From NCBI GenBank assembly GCA_015680685.1, contig MNCI01002984.1, positions 645,942 through 709,941 of the forward strand: a stretch of DNA of 64,000 nucleotides. The letters are read 5' to 3'. The DNA comes from Gnetum montanum. Its lineage: Eukaryota; Streptophyta; Gnetopsida; Gnetales; Gnetaceae. How positions within the stretch are numbered: position 1 is the first letter of the stretch; each line of letters starts with the position of its first letter. A program made the position numbers and the translations under genes. Positions 25,226 to 35,629 of the stretch are shown one piece after another. The notes under the pieces are model-generated. The model was given only the letters and a program-made list of their open reading frames with translations, ran no database searches and was not told the DNA's origin.

Positions 25226-25924
25226 GAGATGTTGTCCTTATTCGGATGCCCTACCCTCTCCGCCTTTTGCTTGACCAGATTGTGCAATAATAGGGGTTTC
25301 TTAATAGATGTTGAATGATTGTGCCTCTTAGTCTACATGTTCCACATGAGGTCCTTAGCCTCTGCCTCTTCTTGGATGTTTAGATGCACCTTGAGAAGGT
25401 CCTCCCTATTGTCCTCATTTAGGGGCCATCTATAATCATACAAAGATCGATTATTAGTAAGGTTATTTAAAGAAGTTCAATTATCTCATACCTTACTCAT
25501 TACCTTTGATAAATGTTGAATTCTTTGCTTAGTGTGATTTTAGAGTTAGAAATTTTTTAAGAAAGTTCCCGTAAAATTTTTAATGCTGGGCCTAATTTGA
25601 TCAGGTGACTCCAATAATAATTTAAATGATTTGGGTGAAGGAATAAAATTAGTTTGGCATGAGTTTTTAACATTTTTTGATAGTACTTACCCCTATGATA
25701 TCCTTTGAGTGATAGCAAATTTCAAAAAAGTTATGTGCAACTTCTACTATACCCCTTTCCCACGACTGAGTTAAACACTCCAAGTTTAAGTAGGTGCGAT
25801 CGGAAAGGAAATCAGAGCGTTAATGAGTGAGACATTGACAGTTGAATGTTAGACTCTCAAAGCGCTAAAATTGTGGAAGAAAATTTGAACAACTCCGCCA
25901 CGTAAACTATTGAAAATGACTTCT

Positions 25925-26045
25925 AAGTGTGTGGGGGTTCCATATATATAGGTTTTATAGATGCGATATCACATACGCGATAGCATGTACTTGATATCAC
26001 GTTGGACCTGATACTAGGTACTCGATCTTGCATCCATTCAAAATA
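25925..26045 (-). promoter_or_regulatory. Element B internal U3-like promoter
   Basis: On the plus strand CATATATATAGG (about 25950) is followed by GATATCAC, GCGATAGCATGTAC and TTGATATCAC. These are the same GATATC-type words as in the U3 of B's LTRs. In minus sense the repeats lie upstream of a CCTATATATATGG TATA-like box, about 0.7 kb before the readable extra ORF. Confidence 0.6.
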
Positions 26046-27420
26046 GGGTACTTAGTAAAATTGATGAATTTTCGAGTTTTCATAGCCAAAAATGAAAGAT
26101 TTGAGGTAGATTTGAAAGGTCTGGGGTAATTTCAAGTGGAAATTAAGGCCCCAAAAGTGTAATGAAGTGGAATTATACAATGAAGTTCTTTGAATAGGGT
26201 GAGGAAAAAGGACATGTCGTGGTTCTAAGGAATGTTTGGTTGAAATAATGACAAAGGAAAGACTAGATTCAACAATGTAGTACTCGGAGGGTATAAAATG
26301 ATGTGGTGCTGTGCAACAAGTATAAATTACAAAAGTCACGCAAGTGGATCCTCCCCAAAGCAGGTTCCAACCTATAATGCCCTTGCGTAATCAGACCTTA
26401 AAATGTTTGTAGGCACTAGAAGGGTTAAATGCAATACACACCTGTGTAACAAAACACACACATGTTAACTACCACCACAATGAGGTATGAATTCTATGCC
26501 ACATAAGACACAAGTTATAAGTATTTGGACAATGATATGAGATGAATTGTAGACAAATTGTAGAAGGGATTGCAGAGATCGAGATGTGAGGTAACTTAAC
26601 CTGGGCACAATGAATCCAAAATGTTATGCATGATTAAAGTACCATTAGCTTGTCACTCTAAGATCAAACCAAGTCCACATCTTTGATCAGTGACATTGCA
26701 TTGTTTCATCCCAATAATAGACAACCATAAGAGCATCATGACAACAACGTGTATGATCACTTGGTGTTTTGTGCAAGGGAGGAGTGATTCAAATTTGTCT
26801 ACGACATGTTTTTCTTGAGCTTTTCTTTTCTACTTCCTTTTCTTTTCTTCTTCTAACCACTTTTGCACTTTGTCTTTCCCAACAAGGATCTAGAGAAGGC
26901 AAAAACCTTTAGGCATGGGTGCATGTCTTTCCAATGGGACCCCCAGAACAACATTGAGTTCCTTTATTACAACTCTTACTCCCATTGTTCATTAGATCTA
27001 CAAGGATCTTAGTACAACCAAGCTACATGATAGCAAAAATAGATGTCACCAAAGAGAATTCACAAGTTCCCTTGATATCACACCCTTGCCATTCCCTCTT
27101 AGTCCCTCACTCTTTACTCTAAGCATAATGACTACAATGTTACTTTAAGTTTTAATGATAACAAGAATATCATCATACCCAGAGTAGAACCTCTTATTAA
27201 TAGAATGGGTGGGTGGACGTTGTGGGCTCACTATCCAAATAATTAATCACTTGTGACTCAACAACATAGAACAACACCTCAACTGACTGGTCACATGAGT
27301 ATTTACTTCATAGATGAGATTACCGTCAACAAGATAAAACAACAAATTGGAAAATAAAGAAATAGAAAACAAAAAATTGTAAAACCAAAGAAAAGGAAAA
27401 ACATTTACTAATTCTGCTTG
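26045..27420 (-). other. Element B spacer between gag and the extra ORF
   Basis: It is non-coding and shares short blocks with A's pol-to-ORF spacer. The pol genes that should precede it are absent, so the deletion junction should lie near its right end (about 27.4 kb). Confidence 0.55.
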
Positions 27421-29759
27421 TTAGAATGGGGGTATCCCCCATGACTAAACCTTTGATCATGGTAAGAATTAATAAATGGAAAGTTTGGAGCCATGCATGT
27501 TGGAAATATTGGGGTTCGGTCATATTCAAACCACTAGGTGTCTTTTGGTGTGGTGGTTGGAATGTACCTAACTTGGGGTTCACACACTTGATTAAAGTAG
27601 GCATAGTGGGGTAGATTATAGGATGTGGCCATGTGATAAGAAGCTAACCCACTATGGCACCTGTGACCATAAGACGGTATGCAAGGATTGATATGTCTCC
27701 CTACATTGATATATTCATTGGGCTGCATGGTTATTAATTGGTGGCCTAGATAGGGTAATAGGAGGTGTTGAGTTTGAAGAAAAAGGTGCATCACCATGTT
27801 GGGTTTGTGTTGAGTTGGAGGATGCAGTGGTTCTAGAGACATGCTATCTCTTTTTACGACCATGCCTAAAGAAAGGACCCTTCTGATGATGTGGAGGACT
27901 CCCACTGTTGTTAATTATAGCAGCACAAGTAATGTTCATTAGTTGGTACTGTGATGCCAAACCTTCTGATACTACTAGTGGTGATGTAGAAGGAGGTGAA
28001 GGATGAGAATATTAAGAGTAGGGAGAAGTGTAAGGGGCATGAGGTGGTGATTTTGTAGGAGAGGACATGGGTTGATGATATTTAGGAGAATGATAATGAT
28101 GAGGTGAAGCAGAGGATGTTGATCCAGTTAGAGAAATAGGGTGTTGAACATAATAAGCACTTGATTTTGGGTGATACAAAGGGTGAGGCCAATTTGGTGA
28201 TGGTCTCCCCCATGACTAGGGGTTTTGCCACTGTGGTTGAGCATAGTACTTCTATACAAAATCTAGATGTAGCATTATTCCCCAATGCTCATGTAAATGT
28301 GAAAAGATTGGGCATTGGCCTTTGGGGTGATTGCACAGGCAAGCCTCACATTAATACTTATGATTTGTAGTTGAGTTCGTATCCTTATTTTCTTTAGTCC
28401 TTCTTTTCAATTGTTGAATGATGTTCTGTCTTGTTTCTAAGTTTGGCATCCTCTATTTGTTTTAGTTGTTAGAGTGATCTTGTGTGGTTCTACCTTTGAT
28501 CATGCTTGTATATTCTCCACATTTTTCATGTACCCACTTTGTCATCTTATTGATTTTTGCCTCAATTTCATCTAGTGATTTTAGTATTGGCATAGATGGG
28601 GATGGTCCCACCTCCTTAAGGTGAGTTGATTTCTCCTCTTCATGATTATGGACCTTTGTTACTTTAATATTTTGGTCCTGTTGAGACCTTTCAACATTCT
28701 CCCATTTGACTATTTCTCCTTCTTCTTTTGCTACCTACTTAATAAGCCCTTGGAATTGGCAGGTTCGTAGTTCATATAGTTGACCTAGGACATACATCCC
28801 TAGGGTCTCCCTTGTTTCATTATGAAGCCCATCCATGATGTGACACATTAGCCTTTTCTCAGAGAACCCATGGCCTGGACATTTGTTTAACAATGAGTAA
28901 TATCTTTCTAAGGCCATGTCCAAGGGTTCATGTTGCCCTTGTTTCCACTCTTGGAATTTCTCCTCAAGGCTGACACTCTTACACAGGTTTGATATCTTTC
29001 ATTGAATAGTTTCACCATTGTAGGCCAACAGTGAATCGAATTTGGTTTTAAAGACCTGTACCATACTTTTTCTTGGCCCACGAGTGTCATAGGAAAGAGC
29101 TTATGTCTTTGCCACCCATTATCAATGTTGTTCCATGCACAAACATCATAGAAGGCTTGTAAATGATGTTGTGAATCTAAATCATAGCCCCCTGAGAACT
29201 TAGAAAAGTTGTTTAAATCAAGCCTAGGTAGACAACTTGCCTTGCGATGCCTACAAGATATCTGAATAGCCTCTATTATATGCATTAGGCTCTCTATGGC
29301 TAGTAGGGGTTCATCGTCACTAAGTAGGTTGTGAGTTCGTGAGTTGGGATGATGTTGTCTATGTTCATGTTGGCATTCTTGATTTTGCCCATGGGTTCAA
29401 TTTTTATTTCTATGCTGATCCCTTGAGGAATAGTCATCAGTTTCATGACCTGATGTTGAAAGAGTAGAGGAATAAAGAGAACTGGAAGACTCATCATGAC
29501 TTTTGTAAGTCTCCCAATCATCCCTTGATGTACTCTTGCTAACCATTGAGAAGGATCTAGGCCTTACAAGCCCCCTCGTTCTAGAGCTTTCTAAGTTGGA
29601 TGACAAGAGTCCTTGAGTATCATTGGGATGTCCGTGAACATATGAAACTCCTGCATAAGATTGAGTACTCCAAAGTTTTTCTTCGTCATAAATTTCATTG
29701 GTTCTCCAATGAATTGCCTTGCTAGATGTTGTGTTCTCGTTGTCTTGTGAGAGAGACAT
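27420..29759 (-). pseudogene. Element B gag
   Basis: The minus-strand reading starts at 29759 (MSLSQDNENTTSSK), with a Ser-rich linker to 29397. The gag core is at 28908-29285 (FSGGYDLDSQHHLQAFYDV, GQEKVWYRSLKPNSIH) and a further helical part at 28735-28923. A knuckle CEACLCNHPKGQCP follows at about 28305-28347, then a Pro/Tyr/His-rich tail to about 27425. Frames shift between these parts, so no full-length protein is made. Confidence 0.8.
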
Positions 29760-29869
29760 TGTTGTGAATTATGTGTGACTTAATTAAATTTAACTTCTCT
29801 ATTCGAAAGATATATCGTTAATACCTTATTACAGTGATTTTATATGATATAATTGATCTAGATAACTAG

Positions 29870-29893
29870 CACAGTCCCCGGCAACAGCACCAA
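29870..29893 (-). other. Primer-binding site of element B
   Basis: Next to the 5' LTR the minus strand reads TTGGTGCTGTTGCCGGGGAC, close to the tRNA-Asp-type site TGGCGCCGTTGCCGGGGA. Confidence 0.85.
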
Positions 29894-30750
29894 TGATGAG
29901 TGGCAAGGTACCCATATGCTCAACCATACGAATACGAGCATGTATGCACAATTCGGTCGAACTCCGTAGACGAACTAGTTGTGGCACCTAGATAGTTATA
30001 CATTGATCGTAGTTCGTTGTCTTCCCACTTAGATTACTATTTGCTTTGTCACGTATGGTTTAGTCCAAAGTGAGGTGTATAATGTGGTTTCTACTACTAT
30101 GCTACTCCTAAGGACAATGAGAAGTAACTTAATTAAGCTTATAAGCAATAAGAAATAAAATCTAAGCTAGCCTAAGTGTGATGAGCATCCATCTTTAATC
30201 ATCTGTACACATCTTGAACTTTGTGTACTACTTCTGGGATTACCAAGTGCACATCACTCGAAACACTACTTAATACGTTACTCGGTTACCATGTAGTGAC
30301 ACTTAAATGTTCATGATTAAGACGTACTCATTCCATGTTAATAATAGGAATAGTAAATGACAATAAAAGAAATATTAACTAAGAAAAAAATAATAAATAA
30401 TTAAGAATTAAACAATTAAAAACTAAGTGAATGTTATAATGATGGAGTAATCTTGATCTTTATTGCTGATTGTGTACATGTCCAAGTACATCACACTCGA
30501 ACAAAGGTTTTGTACAATTACAAGCATCACACTGCAAGCATGCACTTGGGAAAAGAATTGAAAAATAACAAAAAAGACTCTAGACTCCTAATGACTAATT
30601 AATGATTCCCATCCTGTGCACCTGAGTGCTATATTTATAGGCTAACACAGGAATCATGATATCCTGTATATGATATCATATCCAGGTTGCAATATCGCGT
30701 GCCTGATATCATGTACCTGATATCGTGGCCTAGCAAACCGCGATTCATCA
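29894..30750 (-). repeat. 5' LTR of element B
   Basis: It starts TGATGAGTGG and ends CGATTCATCA on the plus strand. The U3 part (about 30655-30745) contains several GATATC-type repeats. In minus sense these are followed by a CCTATAAATATAG TATA-like box near 30630-30642. Confidence 0.92.
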
Positions 30751-30755
30751 AGTGT

Positions 30756-31764
30756 TCTAGGAAATAATTTTAGTTTTTGCTAGTTATTTTCTATGTTTTT
30801 TAAGGTGCAGGAATCGTGAAAGGCTTGTAGATGATTTTGTAGATCAGAGTTATATCCACCCTCAAATCTTGGAATATTGTTCATGTTTAAGCACTTGATT
30901 TGACTATCTTTCACATGCCTGGTTGGGATCTTGACTGCATTTGCAATATTAAGCATGCTTTGAGTTGCTAATAAAGGCTCATCATCAACATTATTTCATT
31001 GTCATTGATGATGTCCTCTGTTACCCCTTCAATTATTGTGGGCATGGAAGTTAGTATTATAATTTTGCTACCCACCTCCATCATGCTTGTTCCTTCTGTG
31101 GTGTTTTTTAGAATCAAAAGAAGAGTAAGAAGAAGATGTAGATGAAGAGGATGAAGAGGGAGGAGGACTACCATGACCATGGTATCTACCAACTCCCTTT
31201 TCATTGTCATGACCACGTTCATCAGGTTTCCTATCATCTTGATGCTTGTCCAAGTTCCTACCTTGACTACTATATATTTTTAAACCCAGTTTGTTGATAG
31301 TGGAATGTAGATTCAAGTTCACACATCCATCACTAGGGTCAAGGATGGAGAATTTTCATGTTGAGAGCCTCTAGAGAAAGGACCCTTATTATTTGTCTTG
31401 GTTTAGTAGGATCAAGGGATTGGAGAACTGTTTTCCCTTCACAAACTCATGTTGCTTCTCCTAGTGTCAATCTCTTTGGCATTGTGTTTCAGTGGGATGG
31501 TAGTCTCAGTAGTCGTACATGCACAACAGACTCCTCTTGAAGATCATGGATGCCTAACTTCACAAGATTTTGAAGTAGCATCATGGACACAAATTGATCA
31601 GGAGGCATTACAATGTTACCTTCCATATCACACCATCATAATTGTTCATCCTGGTGCAGAATGAAGGTGAAATTAGGCACATACTCATCTGGATGAGTAT
31701 ATATCACCTTGCACTAGTGAGGAATTAATAGTTTAACATCTTCATGCTTGTGAGAAAAAGACAT
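30756..31764 (-). pseudogene. Element A gag, 5' part (split by element B)
   Basis: The minus-strand reading starts at about 31764 (MSFSHKHEDVK), passes a Ser-rich acidic/basic linker (about 31068-31322), and reaches a gag core ending LQNHLQAFHDSCTLKN...KLFPRTL at the insertion point. Stops are present. The reading continues on the other side of element B at 21611, where LIKEVESWYWSL matches the next gag residues of B's own copy (FPMTLVGQEKVWYRSL). This shows that the two halves were once one gene. Confidence 0.75.
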
Positions 31765-31890
31765 TTTGCAAACAAATAAAATATTAGTGTTCTTTTGTAA
31801 TTATATAATTTGAGAATGATGTCAACCTTGGGGTTTGTCCGATGATATTAATAATGTTCACTAATCCTAGATAACGCACATTTCAACAAA

Positions 31891-31914
31891 AAGAGTCCTT
31901 AGCAATGGTGCCAA
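31891..31914 (-). other. Primer-binding site of element A
   Basis: Directly after the 5' LTR end the minus strand reads TTGGCACCATTGCTAAGGAC. This is a decayed version of the TGGCGCCGTTGCCGGGGA site (tRNA-Asp type) used by Athila-like plant elements. Confidence 0.75.
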
Positions 31915-32823
31915 TGATGAGCAGTGAAGTTACCCTTACTCTCAACCATATGAATCACAAAGTGTTCACGCACAATTCAGTCAAATTTTGAAGATTGTGT
32001 GTCTTCCGGTACACTAGTTGTTTAGGAAGTGAACTCTGTCCTAATGGTCATTCATTGTCTTCCCAATTACACCTGTGATGTACAAAGGTATGGTTAAGTG
32101 TAATTGAGGCATATGATTTTTATTGTTTTATGTTTTATGTTCTTTGGCACTTAAATAGAGAGATCAAGTATTTTAATAACTAATTTAATTTAACTACTTT
32201 ACTAGTCTCTAACTACTCCCAACATATGCATATGGTCCTACTTTTCTTACACGTCTTGAATCCACTATTGGGTTACCAAGTGCTACGCTACTAGGCGCAC
32301 CAAGTAATAACATTGTTGGAATTACCAAGAAAATATGTGTTTACACTTGAAGCAGTTGTACTTATATGTTTAATCTATTTAGCTTAAATAATTAAAGAAT
32401 TGCTTAAAGGTTAATTTAGCTTAATTAATTACATATTTAATGAAAACAATGAATGCATAAATAAATCATTAATATATTCTAAGGGCTGCAAGGTTTGATC
32501 AAAAGGCTCATCTTTATTGCCATACACACTGGTGTGGTTCAAGTATAATAATGCTCAAATCAAGATCTGTACAACTTTTGACTCCTACTGTGAGCATTAA
32601 GAGAAATATTCTATCGTTCAAATGGAAAAACTGTAAGAGCTATGCTACTACTATGACTTCATCTCCCATAAAGATAGCTGTAAGCACTTATTTATAGTTT
32701 TTACTATAGGGCTACGTTGACAAGGCTTCGTAGATGTAGCAAACGCTACATCGACATAGCCTTATTGACGGGGCAATACCATGTAAATGGGGCCTTGTTG
32801 ACACAACACTTTGACACTCATCA
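31915..32823 (-). repeat. 5' LTR of element A
   Basis: It is bounded by TG...CA, starting TGATGAGCAG and ending ACTCATCA on the plus strand. It aligns over its length with 10689-11619, including CTCAACCATATGAATCA near the start and the block of TGACGGGGC/TCGACATAGC-type repeats before the end. On the minus strand a CTATAAATAAG TATA-like box (about 32688-32700) follows the U3 repeats. Confidence 0.88.
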
Positions 32824-33310
32824 ACCCTCATTCAAAAGTGCCCAAATGGGTTTTCACTTCTTACCAAAGGCTTATTGTTAATAAAAAAAACTAAATAAAG
32901 AAACATTTAAAAATTCAACTAAAGCATTAGCTATTGAATAATATCATCTTAAATTAAAAATGAAAGAAAATTAGCTACAAAATCTATGTGAAAAACCACA
33001 TTCCATTGAAATTTCCATATGGCATAAATAATAAGAGGATAAAAGCAATACCAAATATGAACTAGAAATTCTTGAAGTTGAGGAGTGTCATTAAATAAAA
33101 CTTTATCTAATCTTGGATGAAAATCATGTAAATACTTGTTATGCCAAGTCCAAGAGCTATGAGCAAGAGAACAAGTAAAAAAAATAAGACAAAATAGAAA
33201 AAGGAGAAATTTGAGCTTCATTTCAAGTAAGACCTCTAAGAAGTTGTTGAGTAAAAAGCAAGGCTATTCTACATCATCTATTAATTAGCTAGAAACAAGT
33301 GAAGTATATT
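32824..33310. other. Flank of element A, no gene seen
   Basis: AT-rich DNA. The only ORF here (minus strand, 32949-33221) is hydrophobic and has no recognisable similarity. The stretch may be eroded flank of the gypsy element that follows. Confidence 0.4.
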
Positions 33311-33319
33311 AGATTCTAG

Positions 33320-35520
33320 TAGTCAAAGAGTTTAGTGATGTATTCAAAATAAAAAACCCTATTTTTCCCTAAATATGAGATGTTGAATTAAAGATAGTTT
33401 TGAAACTAAATGCTAAACCTATTTCCAAGGCATTTCATCAAATGTCACTAGTAGAACTAGTAGAATTAAACCTATAAATTCAAAAGTTGATAGGAAGAGG
33501 CTTTATACATCTAAGTGTATCTCCATAGAATGCAACAATGTGTTTTTGTGAAGAAGAAGAATAGGAGTTTGAGGTTTTACATAGACTACAAGGAATTAAA
33601 TCAAGTAACTATTAGAAACAAATATGCATTGCCTTAAATAAATGACTTATTTAGCCAATCAAAAGATACATAGGTATTCTAAAGATTCATTTGCAATTTG
33701 GCTATCATCAAGTGAGAATAAAAAAAGAGAAGATTTTCAGAATGACTTTCAAAACTAGATATAAATATAATGAGTTTTTTTATCATTCCTTAAACTCCCT
33801 AATATAATAGCAATCTTTATGAATTTGATTAAAAATGTTATATATCCTTACTTGGATCAATTTTTCATCATCTTTATTGATGAAATTTTGATTTATTCTA
33901 AGGTTGAGTAGGAATATAAGTAGTTTTCGAGGACAATATTATACATGTTAAAAGAACACCAACTATATGCTCAACCATCTAAATGTTTCTTTTAGAGAAA
34001 AGAGATTCAATTTCTAGGGTATGTTGTCTCAAGTAATAGCATTTCCATGGACCCAGGGGAGATAGCAATAACCAAAGATTAGTTGGTTCCAAAGAATGTA
34101 CAAGAAGTTAGGATCTTTCCTAGTCTTGTTGGATATTACAAAACATTCATACAAAATTTTTTCAAGATAGCTACTTCATTAACTAAATTACTCAAGAAAG
34201 AATGTGTTTTCAGATGGATTAGTACTTAGAAAATGGCTTTTGATGACTTGAAGTAGATATTGACTTCCATATCTATTATAATATCTTCTACTCCTAGGAA
34301 GCCTTATGATGTCTACACAAATGCTTTAGGTAAAGGTTTTGAATGTGTGTTCATATAGGATGATAAAGTGATAGCCTCTACATCTCATCAATTAAGGTTG
34401 CATGACCATTGATATCCAACACATAATTTAGGGTTTAGTGCCATTGTTTCTACCTTAAAAATATGGGGCCATTAATTATATGATGAGTGAATTATAATGT
34501 GGATAGATTAGAATGACTTACAAAATATCATGAATTAATCACAATTGAACATGAGGCAAAGGAGATGGATAAAGATACTGGTTGATTTAAACTTTACTAT
34601 TCATTATCATCTTAGAAAGGGAAATTTAATCATAAATGCTTTGAGTAGGATAGTTGGAAAACTCTACAACATGACTATCCTACCCAACTATAGGAAGAGT
34701 AATGATATTCTTTCTCAACAATGATCAAATCCTTAGTACAAGAAAGAGGTGTTGAAAAAGAAGAATGATGATAAGACATTTTTAATTAAGTACATACCAA
34801 ATGCACTTAGGTGGAGAAAATATATTAGAATTTGAAGAGATAATTTTGAAATTCTAGTATGAAGAAAGATATTGATGAGTTTATGGCCAAATGTCTAACT
34901 TATTAGCAAGTTAAAGGGTAACATCAAAGACCTAGTAGATGTTTGTACTTACACAACATACTTGAGTGGAAGGGGAAAGTAATGGGCATGGATTACTTCA
35001 CAAGGTTGCCAAATACAAGAAGTGGAAAGGATGCTATACTAATTCTTATTGAATTTATAACTAGGTTATTCCATTTTTTGGGCATGAAAGTGATAGCCAC
35101 TGAAAAGAAAATTTCTAAATTATTTTTTGTACAAATTATGAGATTACATGGTGTTCCTATAAGATTTGTCTTAGATAAAGATGCTACATTCACTTGCAAA
35201 TTATGGCATGCTTTTCAATTAGCTATGGGTATTATGTTAAATTTGAGTTTAGCCTATCATCCTTAGATAAATGGACAACAAATAGACAAATCAGATTTTG
35301 GAGGACATGCTAAAGGCATATGATCTTAAGTGTAGAGATAACTAGGACACCTTGTTACTATTGGTTGAATTTCCATATAACAAAAATTATCATTCTAGTC
35401 TCAAGGTTGCCCCCATAAGGTTTTATATGGAAGGCCATGTCACATACTATTGTGCAAGAATGTAGTTAATGACAGATAGTTAGTCAATACAAATATTACA
35501 AAAAGAATATTTGTGTAAGT
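33320..35520 (+). pseudogene. Element E: decayed Ty3/gypsy pol (RT, RNase H, integrase)
   Basis: Plus-strand fragments in order are an RT palm/fingers piece (RMTFKTRYKYNEF, about 33740-33780), LGYVVS near 34015 with a following RT/RNase H connection, and HYHLRKGNLIINALSR near 34605-34650 (end of RNase H). The integrase core at 34943-35266 carries LEWKGKVMGMDYFTRLP, LHGVPIRFVLDKDATF and LSLAYHP. Many stops and frameshifts are present and no LTR or gag was found. The integrase differs from that of A, so it belongs to another gypsy lineage. Confidence 0.85.
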
Positions 35521-35596
35521 GCATATGATTAGAAATAAAGGATAGCTTAGGAAAGGTATGTAAAGTATGCTAATGGGAGAATAAGATCCTTGCAAT

Positions 35597-35628
35597 TTGT
35601 TGTGTGTGTGTGTGTGTGTGTGTGTGTT
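35597..35628. repeat. (GT)n microsatellite
   Basis: About 14 GT units are followed by a T run. It lies just after the decayed gypsy pol. Confidence 0.95.
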
Positions 35629-35629
35629 T

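Larger units (their letters stand above)
21612..30750 (-). mobile_element. Element B: Ty3/gypsy (Athila/Tat-like) element without pol, nested in element A
   Basis: LTRs lie at 29894-30750 (5') and 21612-22453 (3') and are about 90% alike by eye. The target duplication AGTGT is perfect (21607-21611 and 30751-30755). The element keeps the primer site, gag, spacer, internal promoter-like block, extra ORF and polypurine tract, but no protease, RT, RNase H or integrase was found. It is therefore a non-autonomous derivative. It cuts element A's gag and so is younger than A. Confidence 0.92.
10689..32823 (-). mobile_element. Element A: Ty3/gypsy (Athila/Tat-like) LTR retrotransposon, interrupted by element B
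   Basis: The minus-strand element has its 5' LTR at 31915-32823 and 3' LTR at 10689-11619. A primer-binding site follows the 5' LTR and a G-rich polypurine tract precedes the 3' LTR. The order is gag, protease, RT, RNase H, integrase, non-coding spacer, internal promoter-like block, extra ORF. Flanking pentamers are GCCCT (10684-10688) and ACCCT (32824-32828), an eroded target duplication with one mismatch. Without the 9.1 kb inserted element B it is about 13 kb. All coding regions carry stops and frameshifts, so it is not autonomous now. Confidence 0.88.

Noticed and set aside
10689-32823. Reading the five related LTRs as one large tandem or complex locus
   Set aside because: Primer sites, polypurine tracts and target duplications resolve them cleanly as element B nested in A. 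C is a separate element.
32949-33221. Hydrophobic 90-residue minus-strand ORF
   Set aside because: T-rich codons give hydrophobic residues by composition. There is no start context, homology or neighbour supporting a gene.
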